Assembly (NCBI GenBank): GCA_022843625.1
Contig: JALHNH010000020.1
Span: 1-64,000, forward strand
DNA from: Bryobacter sp.
Lineage (GTDB): Bacteria; Acidobacteriota; Terriglobia; Bryobacterales; Bryobacteraceae
DNA: 64,000 nt
Direction of reading: 5' to 3'
Position 1 is the first letter of the stretch; every line of letters starts with the position of its first letter. Below, one piece after another: positions 52,267 through 60,403 of this stretch. A program made the position numbers and the translations under genes. Under the pieces are notes generated by a model that saw nothing but the letters and a program-made list of their open reading frames with translations, did no database searches and was not told the origin of the DNA.

Positions 52267-54339
52267 ATGAAACATCTGAATTTGAGCAAAGAAACAAGGC
52301 GACAGCACCTGGAACGAATTCTTGGCTCGGCTGAGTTTGCAGCGGCCGAGCGAATGAGGCATTTGCTTCGCTTTTTGTTTGAGCAGGAGGAGGCACCGAA
52401 GGAAACGGTAATCGGAGTTGCGGTGTTTGGGCGGGATGCAGGGTATGACCCGAAGGTGGATGGAGTAGTGCGATCTGAGGTGAGGCGGCTGAGGGGGAAA
52501 TTGCAGGAGTTTTACGCGGGGAGTGGCAGTGGGGAGGTGGTGCAGTTTGAGATTCCGAAAGGGACTTATGTGGTGGTTGCATCTGAGCGGGGACAGCCGG
52601 TGGGGAAAGGGTGGTCTGGCGGGGAGTGGAAGATTGCGGTTGGGGTGATTGTTGTTTTGATTTTTGTGGTGGTGGCTTGGACGTGGAAAGGTGAGCAGAG
52701 GGTGGCAGCGGAGTCCCATCTGGTAACCGACAGCGTGGGGCAAGCGATGGAGCCGAGTCTTTCGGCGGATGGGAATTTGCTGGTCTACACTTACCGGGGC
52801 AGTGCGCCTGGGATTTATCTGAGGCGGATGGATACGGATGCGACGAAGCAGTTGGAAGGGACAGGATCTGGCGATAGCTGGCCAGCGCTTAGTTGGGATG
52901 GGAAGCGGGTTGCCTATTTGCGGGAAGAGGGGACGAACCGGTTTGCGGTAATGGTGCAGGAGTTGGCTGGAGGAGATCCGGCTCGGTGGACGACATTGCC
53001 GCGAAGGGACCGGATGGCCTGGTTGCCCGGAGATGCAGCATTGGTGGTTCGAGATAGCGTTGAAGGGACGCCGACGCTTGGACTGGTGATGCTGGACCGG
53101 CAAGGAAATCGAAAGACGCTTACACGACCGGGAGAAGGATTTCTTTATGACGGGATGCCGGCGGTGTCGATGGATGGGCGCCAGTTGTGGTTTGTGAGAG
53201 CGCGGGAGGCAGGGGTAGAGGAGTTGTTTACCCAAGAACTTGGGGAGGGGTTTGCAACGGTGGGGGTACCGAAACAGGTGACCAGCGAGAACCGGCACAT
53301 ATCCCGGTTTGCCGTTCTGCCAAATGGAAGGAGTGTCGTGGCGGCAATGCCGCGAGGAAAGGCGATTCGAGCTCTTTGGAGGATTGATCTTGCGGAGCCT
53401 GCGAAGTTCGTTCGACTGGACGGAACGCAGTTGCTGGCAGCGGATCCGGCGGTGGCGGCAAAGACGGGTCGGCTGGTTTATGCCGTTGCACTTGATGATT
53501 TGAATGTTTACCGGCTGAAACGAAGTGGAGGGGATGCGGTGGCGATATCGCCTTCTGCCACACTTGAAAGTTCTCCAGATTTGTCGCCGGATGGGACGCA
53601 GGTAGCGATGCGGAGCGCCCGATCGGGGACAAGCGAAATTTGGGTGATGGCAAGTGACGGGACAGGGCCGAAGAAGTTGACCAATGCACAGGGGCCGGTG
53701 ACGGGAAGCCCGAAATGGGCTCCGGGAGGGGACCGGTTGGCTTTTGATTCGCGGATGCGGGGAAATGCGGATGTCTATCTGGTTTCGTCAACAGGAGGCG
53801 AGGCCAAGGTGATGGCTGGAAGTGAATGGAACGAGGCGGTGCCCGGGTGGAGCCGGGATGGGAAGTGGCTGTATTTTGCCAGTGACCAGACGGGAAAGTG
53901 GCAGTTGTGGAAAATGCCGGCGGATCAGCAGGGGCAACCATTGCAGGTAACTCAGGCAGGCGGATTTCTGGCGGTGGAAAGCCTGGATGGGAAGTGGCTT
54001 TATTATTCCAAGCGGGAACCGTGGCGGGGATTGTGGAGATGCAGTTTGGCTGGTGGCAAAGAGGAGTTAGTGGTGGATTTGCCGGAATCTTTATGGGGCG
54101 GTTGGGCGCTGAGCAGGGATGGTGTGTATTGGGTGGAGGCACCGGCCAAGGAGAAGGCGCGCATCGTTTACCGGGGATTCGGTGAAGGGAAGGATACCGT
54201 TGTGCATACGTTTGAGAAGAACCCAGTGCTGTGGGATGGGCAGCTAGCTGTGCGACCCGATGGGAGCGAGATCTATTTCACGCAGCTCGATCGATCGGTG
54301 AGTGATCTTTACCGGGTAGAACTCAAGTTGCAGGAATAG
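52267..54339 (+). CDS. membrane-bound HTH regulator with TolB/PD40 propeller
   Basis: 690 residues from ATG 52267 (MKHLNLSKETRRQHLERIL). The N-terminal 110 residues match a winged-helix family common in Acidobacteria (RMRHLLRFLFEQEEAPKETVIGVAVFGRD, DGVVRSEVRRLRGKLQEFY, FEIPKGTYV). One membrane helix follows (IAVGVIVVLIFVVVAW), then PD40-type propeller repeats (SLSADGNLLVYTYRG, DLSPDGTQVAMRSARSG, GWSRDGKWLYFASD). This is a one-component ToxR/CadC-like plan: an outside sensor tied to inside DNA binding. It probably controls the divergent PEP-CTERM/collagen-like pair and itself. Confidence 0.87.
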   Translation: MKHLNLSKETRRQHLERILGSAEFAAAERMRHLLRFLFEQEEAPKETVIGVAVFGRDAGYDPKVDGVVRSEVRRLRGKLQEFYAGSGSGEVVQFEIPKGTYVVVASERGQPVGKGWSGGEWKIAVGVIVVLIFVVVAWTWKGEQRVAAESHLVTDSVGQAMEPSLSADGNLLVYTYRGSAPGIYLRRMDTDATKQLEGTGSGDSWPALSWDGKRVAYLREEGTNRFAVMVQELAGGDPARWTTLPRRDRMAWLPGDAALVVRDSVEGTPTLGLVMLDRQGNRKTLTRPGEGFLYDGMPAVSMDGRQLWFVRAREAGVEELFTQELGEGFATVGVPKQVTSENRHISRFAVLPNGRSVVAAMPRGKAIRALWRIDLAEPAKFVRLDGTQLLAADPAVAAKTGRLVYAVALDDLNVYRLKRSGGDAVAISPSATLESSPDLSPDGTQVAMRSARSGTSEIWVMASDGTGPKKLTNAQGPVTGSPKWAPGGDRLAFDSRMRGNADVYLVSSTGGEAKVMAGSEWNEAVPGWSRDGKWLYFASDQTGKWQLWKMPADQQGQPLQVTQAGGFLAVESLDGKWLYYSKREPWRGLWRCSLAGGKEELVVDLPESLWGGWALSRDGVYWVEAPAKEKARIVYRGFGEGKDTVVHTFEKNPVLWDGQLAVRPDGSEIYFTQLDRSVSDLYRVELKLQE

Positions 54340-54363
54340 CCGAGGCTGGGTGAGACATTCTGG

Positions 54364-54390
54364 TTTGTCATAGAATGACCACATGACAAA
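54364..54390 (+). promoter_or_regulatory. -10 box and inverted repeat covering the start codon
   Basis: TAGAAT (54371-54376) ends six bases before ATG 54383 with no Shine-Dalgarno, so the transcript may be leaderless. In addition TTTGTCAT (54364-54371) and ATGACAAA (54383-54390) are a perfect 8-bp inverted repeat, the second arm starting with the start codon. With a leaderless transcript this would be a DNA operator rather than an RNA hairpin. Confidence 0.45.
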
Positions 54391-55216
54391 TCGACGATCT
54401 TTTCTGACACAATCGGCTGCGGTGGGAGCAGCTATGGCGACGCCGATGGCGGCGGCGCAGGCCGGGAGTAGTATGGGGCACCAGATTCAGTTGGGTGTGG
54501 CTAGCTATTCGTTGCGCGAGTTCAGCCGGAACTATGCGATCAAGACCATCAAGCAACTGGGCGTGAGCAATGTGAACATCAAGGAATTCCACTTGCCTTA
54601 TCTTGCCAAGCCCGAGGATATAGACAGGGGCCGGAAGCAGTTCGAGAATGCCGGGTTGAAGATACTGGGTGGCGGTACGGTGACCTTTGCCAAGGAAGAC
54701 GATGCCGATATCCGTTTCTACTTTGAGTATGCGAAGCGGGCAGGGATGCCGTTGATGGTGGCTGCGCCTAGTACGCGCGTGTTGCCGATGCTTGAGAAGT
54801 TTGTGAAGGAATACGACATCAAGATCGCGGTGCATAATCATGGGCCGGAGGATAAGTATTTTCCGAGCGGGCGCGATGCGCTGGCGCTCATGAAGAACAT
54901 GGATCCGCGGATGGGCATCTGCTGCGATATCGGGCACGAGTCGCGCGCGGGTAAGGACATCGTTGAGACGCTGGAGATGGCAGGGCCCCGGTTGCACGAT
55001 ATGCACATCAAGGATTTGAAGGTGGCGACGGGTAAGGATAGCCAGTGTGATGTGGGCGACGGGATTCTGCCGATTGTGCCGATCTTCAAGTATCTGAAGA
55101 AGTCGAAGTATGCAGGAGCAGTGATGCTGGAATATGAGATCAACGGGGATAACCCGGTGATGGGTATGGCCAAGAGCTTCTCTTATATGAGAGGTGTGCT
55201 GGCTGGGCTTGCCTAA
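54383..55216 (+). CDS. sugar phosphate isomerase/epimerase-like TIM barrel with Tat leader
   Basis: 277 residues opening with a Tat signal (TNRRSFLTQSAAVGAAMATPMAAAQA). The AP-endonuclease-2/xylose isomerase-like barrel is seen in LGVASYSLREF, NIKEFHLPY, KIAVHNHGPEDKYFP, GICCDIGHESRAG, DMHIKDLK and MLEYEING, which carry the likely metal ligands. Secreted members are frequent in Acidobacteria and Planctomycetes, where their substrates are mostly unknown. It ends one base before the convergent NHL gene's stop. Confidence 0.85.
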   Translation: MTNRRSFLTQSAAVGAAMATPMAAAQAGSSMGHQIQLGVASYSLREFSRNYAIKTIKQLGVSNVNIKEFHLPYLAKPEDIDRGRKQFENAGLKILGGGTVTFAKEDDADIRFYFEYAKRAGMPLMVAAPSTRVLPMLEKFVKEYDIKIAVHNHGPEDKYFPSGRDALALMKNMDPRMGICCDIGHESRAGKDIVETLEMAGPRLHDMHIKDLKVATGKDSQCDVGDGILPIVPIFKYLKKSKYAGAVMLEYEINGDNPVMGMAKSFSYMRGVLAGLA

Positions 55217-55217
55217 G

Positions 55218-57899
55218 TTAGCGGACTGAAATATTGGTACCGGTGGGAGAGCTAGCCTCTCCCACTTTTATTTGGAGTGGAAGAGTTCCGGTGAGGCCTG
55301 CCGGTATTGAGACGTTGATTTGCATTACGCCGGCAACGAAGCCTGGTGCAGCTCCTGCGTAGAGGACGCTTGCGGGGCGGCCGCCGATTTGAACGGTGAC
55401 ATCGAGGATGGGTTTGGGGAAGACGCTGGTTGCCACGCTGCCATCGACACCGGCTGGGGCGGTCTGGCCTTCACCTGTGCCATAAAGAATCAATACAGAG
55501 TTGCGGGCGGCGGGGTTGGAAGCTGTGTTCACGCTACCATCCTGATTCGTGATGGCGAAGAGGCCCGGGGAAGCAGCTGCTACCGGTAAAGTGATGGTGT
55601 TGGTGGGGCGGCCTTGATAAACGACCTGAACGCGGGTGGTGGGAGAGCCGGCTGCGGCATAGGGGACCACGGTATTGACTTGGCCGGGGGAGACGTAGAG
55701 TAGTGGGGCGGGAATGCCATCGAAGAGGACCTGGGTACCGGCGAGTTGGGTGGAGACGCGGCCGGAGGAGTTGAGTTCGAGGCCTGCGCCTGCGGCAGGG
55801 CCGAGGTCAAAGCCAAAGATGCTGATGATTTCGCCGGGGGCGACAGGGCCTACCTTGAGAGTGGCGCCGTTGGTAACGCCTTCGGCAACGATGCGTGAAG
55901 GGGTTAGTTTACGGACAAGGTAGTTGCGCTGATCGACAAAGAAAATCGCACCTGAGGCATCGACCGCAACTCCTTGCGGACTGTCGAGGCTGGCTGCGGT
56001 GGCGAGGACGCCTTCGCCGGAGAAGCCAACAACGTTGTTGCCAGCGATGGTAGCGATGGAACGGGTGGGGGCATCGACCTTTCGGATTCGATTGGAGGTG
56101 GCGATGTAGAGAGTGTCCGAGGCATCGAAGGCGATGCCGGTGGGGACACCGAGCGCGGCTGAGGTTGCCGGGCCGCCATCGCCAGTTGCGCCCGTGGAAC
56201 CATTGCCAGCATAGGTTGAGATGATGCCGCCGGGAGTAACTCGGCGTATGCGGTTGTTGCCGGTGTCGGCGATGTAGAGGTTGCCTGCAGAATCAAAGGT
56301 GAGAAAGCGGGGATTGGTGAGTTGAGCCTGGGTGGCACGGCCATCATCGCCAGCGAATCCGGGATCGCCGGAGCCAGCGAAAGTAGAGATTGTGAGAGCA
56401 GCAGTATCTATGCGACGGATGCGATGGTTGCCTGTGTCGGCGATGTAAATGTTACCAGCAGCGTCTGCAGCAATGCCGTTGGGGTTGAGGAATGCAGCGG
56501 TTCGGGCGGGGCCGCCATCACCAGAGAAGCCAAGGTTGTTTCCGGCAATGGTGGAGATCAGACCGGCTGGGGTGATCCGTCGAATGGTAGGGCCCGCACC
56601 GGAAACAATCCAGAGGTTGTTGTTGCGATCAAAGGCAAGTCCTCTGGGCCCGCCAACCTGAGCGGCGAGGGCTTGGCCACCGTCGCCTTCAAATCCAAAA
56701 AATCCATTGCCGGCCAGGGTTGCAGCAATACCGGCTGGGGTGATGCGGCGGACACGATGTTCGACGTTATCGGAGACAAGCAAATTGCCTGAAGAGTCAA
56801 AGGTAAGCCCAAGAGGACTGAGTAATGGCGAGGAAAGGGCTGGGATATTTTCATCGGTGCTGGAGGAAGGGAGAACACCGGCGACGGTTGAGACGACTTG
56901 CTGGCTGAGCCGGCGAATCTGGCGGGCGGTAGAAACGGAAATCAGAAGATCGCCCCGGTTGTCGAGAGCGATGCTGGTGATGCCAGGCAAGCGGGCCTGA
57001 GAGGCCAGCCCATCGTTGTAGGATGAGCTACCGCCAGCAAGAGTAGAGATGAGGCCCTGGGCGTTGACGATGCGAATGCGGCCCGTGCTGCCATCGGCGA
57101 TCAGCAGATTACCGGAAGAATCGAAAGCGACATCGGCAGGGAGTGATAGCGATGCAGCAAGGGCTTGACCGCCGTCGCCGGTAAAGCGGCCAACGCCATC
57201 GCCGGCAACGGTTGAGATCACGCCGGCAGGGGTGACGCGCCGGATGCGGTGGTTGGAAGTATCGGCGAAGAAGAGATTGCCGCTGGAATCGAATTTCAGT
57301 CCATTTGGGGCAAAGAGGCGAGCAGCGGTGGCAGCGGCACCGTCGCCAGCAAAGCCTGAAGTGCCAGTGCCAGCAAAGACTGTGATCGTCCCATCGGGGG
57401 CGATGCGACGGATCGTGTGAAGAGAAGCCTGGCTCGCGTAAAGGTTGCCGGAAGAATCGAATGCCAAGCCGGTGGGACCAGCAAGGGTAGCGAAGGTGGA
57501 TATAACGCCGGCCGGGGTGACACGGCGGATGCGTCCATTGTCCTGATCGGCTATATAGAGATTGGAAGCTGAATCGAAAGCAAGAGCGACGGGATTATCG
57601 AGGAGGGCGGCAGAGGCTGCGCCTCCATCGCCAGAAGAGCCTTGCCGACCGGCACCGGCTATGAGGTTCAAAGCTCCGGCTGGAGTGACTTGCAAAACCT
57701 GATTGTAGAAAGAGTCGCTGAAATAGATGTTGCCGGCGGGATCGGACGTAACCCCTCTCGGATTGATCAGACGGGCGTTGCGGGCGATGGCGCCAGTGAA
57801 GTTGAGTTGCTGGCGGCCGCTGCCTGTAACTGTAGAAACAACATAGTATTGAGCGGTGAGATTGGAGACAAGAATCAGGAGAGAGATCAGGTTTCGCAC
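55218..57899 (-). CDS. secreted NHL-repeat protein with TIGR03437 C-terminal domain
   Basis: 893 residues from GTG 57899 with a signal peptide (RNLISLLILVSNLTAQ). About a dozen NHL repeats follow, such as GLAFDSSGNLYASQ, NGLKFDSSGNLFFADTSNHRIRRVTP and GSGDPGFAGDDGRATQAQLTNP, predicted to form two beta-propellers. The last 220 residues are the TIGR03437 sandwich (VTNGATLKVGPVAPGEIISIFGFDLGP, DGIPAPLLYVSPGQVNTVVPYA). It is a close architectural match to the truncated gene at the left edge. Its role is likely extracellular binding; ligand unknown. Confidence 0.92.
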   Translation of the reverse strand: MRNLISLLILVSNLTAQYYVVSTVTGSGRQQLNFTGAIARNARLINPRGVTSDPAGNIYFSDSFYNQVLQVTPAGALNLIAGAGRQGSSGDGGAASAALLDNPVALAFDSASNLYIADQDNGRIRRVTPAGVISTFATLAGPTGLAFDSSGNLYASQASLHTIRRIAPDGTITVFAGTGTSGFAGDGAAATAARLFAPNGLKFDSSGNLFFADTSNHRIRRVTPAGVISTVAGDGVGRFTGDGGQALAASLSLPADVAFDSSGNLLIADGSTGRIRIVNAQGLISTLAGGSSSYNDGLASQARLPGITSIALDNRGDLLISVSTARQIRRLSQQVVSTVAGVLPSSSTDENIPALSSPLLSPLGLTFDSSGNLLVSDNVEHRVRRITPAGIAATLAGNGFFGFEGDGGQALAAQVGGPRGLAFDRNNNLWIVSGAGPTIRRITPAGLISTIAGNNLGFSGDGGPARTAAFLNPNGIAADAAGNIYIADTGNHRIRRIDTAALTISTFAGSGDPGFAGDDGRATQAQLTNPRFLTFDSAGNLYIADTGNNRIRRVTPGGIISTYAGNGSTGATGDGGPATSAALGVPTGIAFDASDTLYIATSNRIRKVDAPTRSIATIAGNNVVGFSGEGVLATAASLDSPQGVAVDASGAIFFVDQRNYLVRKLTPSRIVAEGVTNGATLKVGPVAPGEIISIFGFDLGPAAGAGLELNSSGRVSTQLAGTQVLFDGIPAPLLYVSPGQVNTVVPYAAAGSPTTRVQVVYQGRPTNTITLPVAAASPGLFAITNQDGSVNTASNPAARNSVLILYGTGEGQTAPAGVDGSVATSVFPKPILDVTVQIGGRPASVLYAGAAPGFVAGVMQINVSIPAGLTGTLPLQIKVGEASSPTGTNISVR

Positions 57900-57905
57900 T
57901 CAAGG

Positions 57906-57934
57906 ATTCTACAAAGGCCAGTAGAGGGAGTCAA
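57906..57934 (-). promoter_or_regulatory. sigma-70 promoter for leaderless NHL-protein transcript
   Basis: On the minus strand TTGACT (complement of 57929-57934) and TAGAAT (complement of 57906-57911) are exactly 17 bases apart, and TAGAAT ends six bases before the GTG start. This is the best promoter in the window and puts transcription start at the start codon. Confidence 0.7.
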
Positions 57935-57962
57935 TGGAGGGGGTGCGGAGGCCGAGCTCTAG

Positions 57963-57989
57963 AGCAGACCAGATCTGGTCTGGTCTGCT
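57963..57989. promoter_or_regulatory. Phd operator (nested palindromes)
   Basis: AGCAGACCAGA and TCTGGTCTGCT are 11-bp inverted repeats with a five-base spacer, and inside lies the 14-bp perfect palindrome GACCAGATCTGGTC. TACTAT at 57989-57994 is a likely -10, six bases before the antitoxin ATG. The layout is typical of antitoxin autorepression. Confidence 0.7.
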
Positions 57990-58000
57990 ACTATTTGGAT

Positions 58001-58240
58001 ATGATTCTGAAGAATATTTCCGAGGCGAAGGCGGAGCTTTCAGCTTTGATTGAGGCTGTGCAAAAGGGAGAAGAGGTGATTCTGTCGAAGGCAGGAAAAC
58101 CGATTGCGCGACTCACAAAGTATCAGGGATTGGCAGCGCCCCGGAAGCTTGGAATGCTTAAAGGTCAGATCAAGGTGCATGGAGATCTGAAGGATCCAAT
58201 GCCTGCTGATATTGCTGCAGCGTTTGGACTAGCGGAATGA
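58001..58240 (+). CDS. Phd/YefM-family antitoxin
   Basis: 79 residues from ATG 58001. The Phd/YefM fold is clear: a conserved N-terminal DNA-binding part (ISEAKAELSALIEAVQKGEEVILSKAGKPIARLTKY) and a less conserved toxin-binding C-terminus. It should neutralise the PIN toxin encoded next, which overlaps it by ATGA, and repress the operon through the upstream palindromes. The transcript is probably leaderless. Confidence 0.92.
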   Translation: MILKNISEAKAELSALIEAVQKGEEVILSKAGKPIARLTKYQGLAAPRKLGMLKGQIKVHGDLKDPMPADIAAAFGLAE

Positions 58241-58620
58241 AGCTATTGATCGATACTCAAATCCTTCTGTGGAGCTTGATGGAACCCAAGAAGCTGAGTA
58301 GCCTGGGGCGGGAGTTGGTTAGCGCACCCGAGAACACTGTTTTCTTAAGCGCTGTTTCGATGTGGGAAATTCGGATCAAAGAGGGTATTGGGAAGATCGA
58401 GTTGCCGGTGGGATTTGGGGATCGAGTTGCAGAATTGGGTTTTGAAGATCTGCCCTTGACGACTCAACACACGGAGTGGCTGCGAGAATTGCCTTTGCTT
58501 CACAGGGACCCGTTTGACAGAATCCTGGTAGCACAGGCAAAGGCAGAGGGATTGAAGTTGTTGAGTGCCGATTCGAGACTTGCAGAGTATGGAGAGTTTG
58601 TGATTCCGGTTAGGGGCTAG
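58237..58620 (+). CDS. vapC: PIN-domain ribonuclease toxin (VapC-like)
   Basis: 127 residues with the PIN acidic residues in place: Asp6 (LLIDTQILLW), Glu44 (SMWEIRIK), Asp91/Asp94 (HRDPFDRIL) and the Asp in LSADSRLAEY. Such toxins cut tRNA or rRNA. Pairing of a Phd/YefM antitoxin with a PIN toxin of the 'type II toxin-antitoxin PIN domain' group with the DPFDR motif is common. The gene overlaps the antitoxin by ATGA. Confidence 0.93.
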   Translation: MKLLIDTQILLWSLMEPKKLSSLGRELVSAPENTVFLSAVSMWEIRIKEGIGKIELPVGFGDRVAELGFEDLPLTTQHTEWLRELPLLHRDPFDRILVAQAKAEGLKLLSADSRLAEYGEFVIPVRG

Positions 58621-58631
58621 ACGGGAAGCGA

Positions 58632-59198
58632 CTAGCTGGCGAGGCGCTCGAGCAGGTCTGTCGTATTCATTTTTTGGGCCCAGGACTGGAGATAAGAGTG
58701 ATCCAGATTGGATTGTTGCATCTGCCAGATTCCCTGCAAGTCACTCCATTGCCTCTCGGAGCTTTCCCCACCGAGGCGATACAAGGCGAGCTTAGACAGG
58801 AGCACGTCTTCAGGACTTAGGATTGGGACTCGCTCAGAATGGGCAAGAGCTGTCCCTTCGACGAGGATGCGACGGCTGATTTGCTGCGCACCATGAAGAA
58901 AGAATGTTGCGGGGAAGATGTCGAACTTATAGACGGCAGTCATGTGGAGCATATTGAAGGAGCGGTTGGCCGCGACAGACTGGCGGGCGTACTCTGGATC
59001 GGCGGCGAAATCTGCTGTAGCGAGCGTGGCAAGCTGGAAGGCCTGATCCGAGCTCAAGTCGACGACGAGATCGACATCAAGGGTGGAGCGTGGGATGCCG
59101 AAGGTGCTGCTGGCGAAGCTGCCGCCTACGACATAGGACAGGTTAAGTTTGTTCAGGTAACGAGTGAGATCAAGGAAAGCGCGCTCGAGTTGAGTCAT
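58632..59198 (-). CDS. nucleotidyltransferase-like protein (AbiEii/MNT superfamily)
   Basis: 188 residues. The polymerase-beta-like active site is recognisable in YVVGGSFASSTFGIPRSTLDVDLVVDL (GG-S followed by DxD), with a later KFDIFPATFF carrying a third acidic residue and a C-terminal SPEDVLLSKLALYRLGGESSERQWSDL helical region. Relatives include AbiEii toxins and uncharacterised NTases that transfer NMPs to RNA or protein. It overlaps the small upstream gene by ATGA and converges on vapC with an 11-base gap. Confidence 0.82.
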   Translation of the reverse strand: MTQLERAFLDLTRYLNKLNLSYVVGGSFASSTFGIPRSTLDVDLVVDLSSDQAFQLATLATADFAADPEYARQSVAANRSFNMLHMTAVYKFDIFPATFFLHGAQQISRRILVEGTALAHSERVPILSPEDVLLSKLALYRLGGESSERQWSDLQGIWQMQQSNLDHSYLQSWAQKMNTTDLLERLAS

Positions 59199-59413
59199 TT
59201 GCTGGTAATGAGTTCGACCGCTTCGATGCCGTAGCAGGCTTCGGCCAGGCGGCGGCGCTGAGTGGCTTCGTCGAGATGGCTGATATTTGCGAGGAAGACA
59301 GAACGGACAGCATTACTGAGTTCAACGGCCTGGTTGAGGCGTTGGGCTGGGGTTTGGCGGCGAAGAGCTTCCCAATAGAGTTTTTGGAAGGCTTCACTGG
59401 TATCGCTGAGCAC
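59195..59413 (-). CDS. small helical partner of the nucleotidyltransferase
   Basis: 72 residues from GTG 59413, all predicted alpha-helix (PAQRLNQAVELSNAVRSVFLANIS, EATQRRRLAEACYGIEAVEL). Small proteins with the RRRLAExxYG pattern are often encoded directly before such NTases. The ATGA overlap means coupled translation and probable complex formation. It may be an antitoxin-like or specificity subunit; this is inference. No Shine-Dalgarno is obvious. Confidence 0.7.
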   Translation of the reverse strand: MLSDTSEAFQKLYWEALRRQTPAQRLNQAVELSNAVRSVFLANISHLDEATQRRRLAEACYGIEAVELITSK

Positions 59414-59440
59414 AGGTTCAGTTTCGCAGATTTGTAGACG

Positions 59441-60403
59441 CTAGACGAAGCGGGGGAGGTGGATGACGTCTTCGGGGGGCACTTTTTCGAGGGGGTGACC
59501 GGCTTTTTTCCAGGCGTTGAGGCCTCCGACGACGACCTTGGCTTCGAAGCCGCCTTCGTGGAGGAGCTCTGCTACGCGCTGGCTGGTGGCCTCGTTCTGG
59601 CAACTGCAGTAGAGATAGACTTCGCGCTCTTTGGGGAGGGTGGGCAGGAGTTCGGGGAGGCGATTGGGCTCGATGCGGATGGAGCCTAGGATGCGGTCTG
59701 CACTGGAATCGTAATAGCCGTGGCTGCGAACGTCGGCGATGATGATGTCGTCGTTGAGGCGGGCAGCGAGATCGTCGACAGAGACACGAGTGATGCCGCT
59801 GAAGCGGCGGTTGCGACGGCTGCGGTAGATGCGCTGGGCTAGGTAGACGGCGATGGCAGAGGCTACCAGAAAGGTGGCGGCGCGACCGAGAGTGGCGAGC
59901 CAGTCTGTCATGGCACCGATCGCAGTATGGAAGGTGTAGCCGAGGGTGGTGTAAGTGAGGATGTAGAGCAGCGTACCGCCGAGGTCGTATCGGGCGAAGA
60001 CGAAGGGGTGCATGTTCATGCTGCCGGCCATTGGTGGGGCCATGGTGTTGATGCCGGGGAGAAACTTAGCGAAGAGGAGTGCGGTGCGGCCTCTTTTGTG
60101 AAAGTAAGAAGCACTGGAGTAGATGCAGGCTTCCGGGTTGACCGAGAGACGACAAAGAAGACCGAGAAGCCACCAACCGGTATGGCGGCCGAGCATAAAG
60201 AGAATCGTGTCGGCCGACAGCATCGCGATGATTGCGACGGTGAGGGAGGTGTAGGGGTCGAGGATGCCTTTGGCCGAGGCGGCACCGACAGCCAGGAGAG
60301 CCGGGGCGGCGGGAACTGGAAGGCCGATTGCCTCAAGGAAGACAATCAGGGCGAGGATCGGGTAGCCGTACTCAGTGAGGTAAATGAGCAGGCCATCCAT
60401 CAA
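59441..60403 (-). CDS. DedA-family membrane protein fused to rhodanese domain
   Basis: 320 residues. The N-terminal 200 are a DedA/SNARE-associated membrane domain (PILALIVFLEAIGLPVPAAPALL, FHKRGRTALLFAKFLPGINTMAPPMAG), a family now linked to undecaprenyl-phosphate or phospholipid flipping. The C-terminal 110 are a rhodanese (VSVDDLAARLNDDIIIADVRSHGYY) with active-site loop CSCQNEATS holding the catalytic Cys. Fusion of the two occurs in several phyla but its purpose is unknown. It overlaps the aldo/keto reductase gene by ATGA. Confidence 0.9.
   Translation of the reverse strand: MMDGLLIYLTEYGYPILALIVFLEAIGLPVPAAPALLAVGAASAKGILDPYTSLTVAIIAMLSADTILFMLGRHTGWWLLGLLCRLSVNPEACIYSSASYFHKRGRTALLFAKFLPGINTMAPPMAGSMNMHPFVFARYDLGGTLLYILTYTTLGYTFHTAIGAMTDWLATLGRAATFLVASAIAVYLAQRIYRSRRNRRFSGITRVSVDDLAARLNDDIIIADVRSHGYYDSSADRILGSIRIEPNRLPELLPTLPKEREVYLYCSCQNEATSQRVAELLHEGGFEAKVVVGGLNAWKKAGHPLEKVPPEDVIHLPRFV

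Noticed and set aside
52183-53298. 371-residue minus-strand ORF
   Set aside because: It is antisense to the HTH-propeller gene, basic and proline-rich, with no family features.
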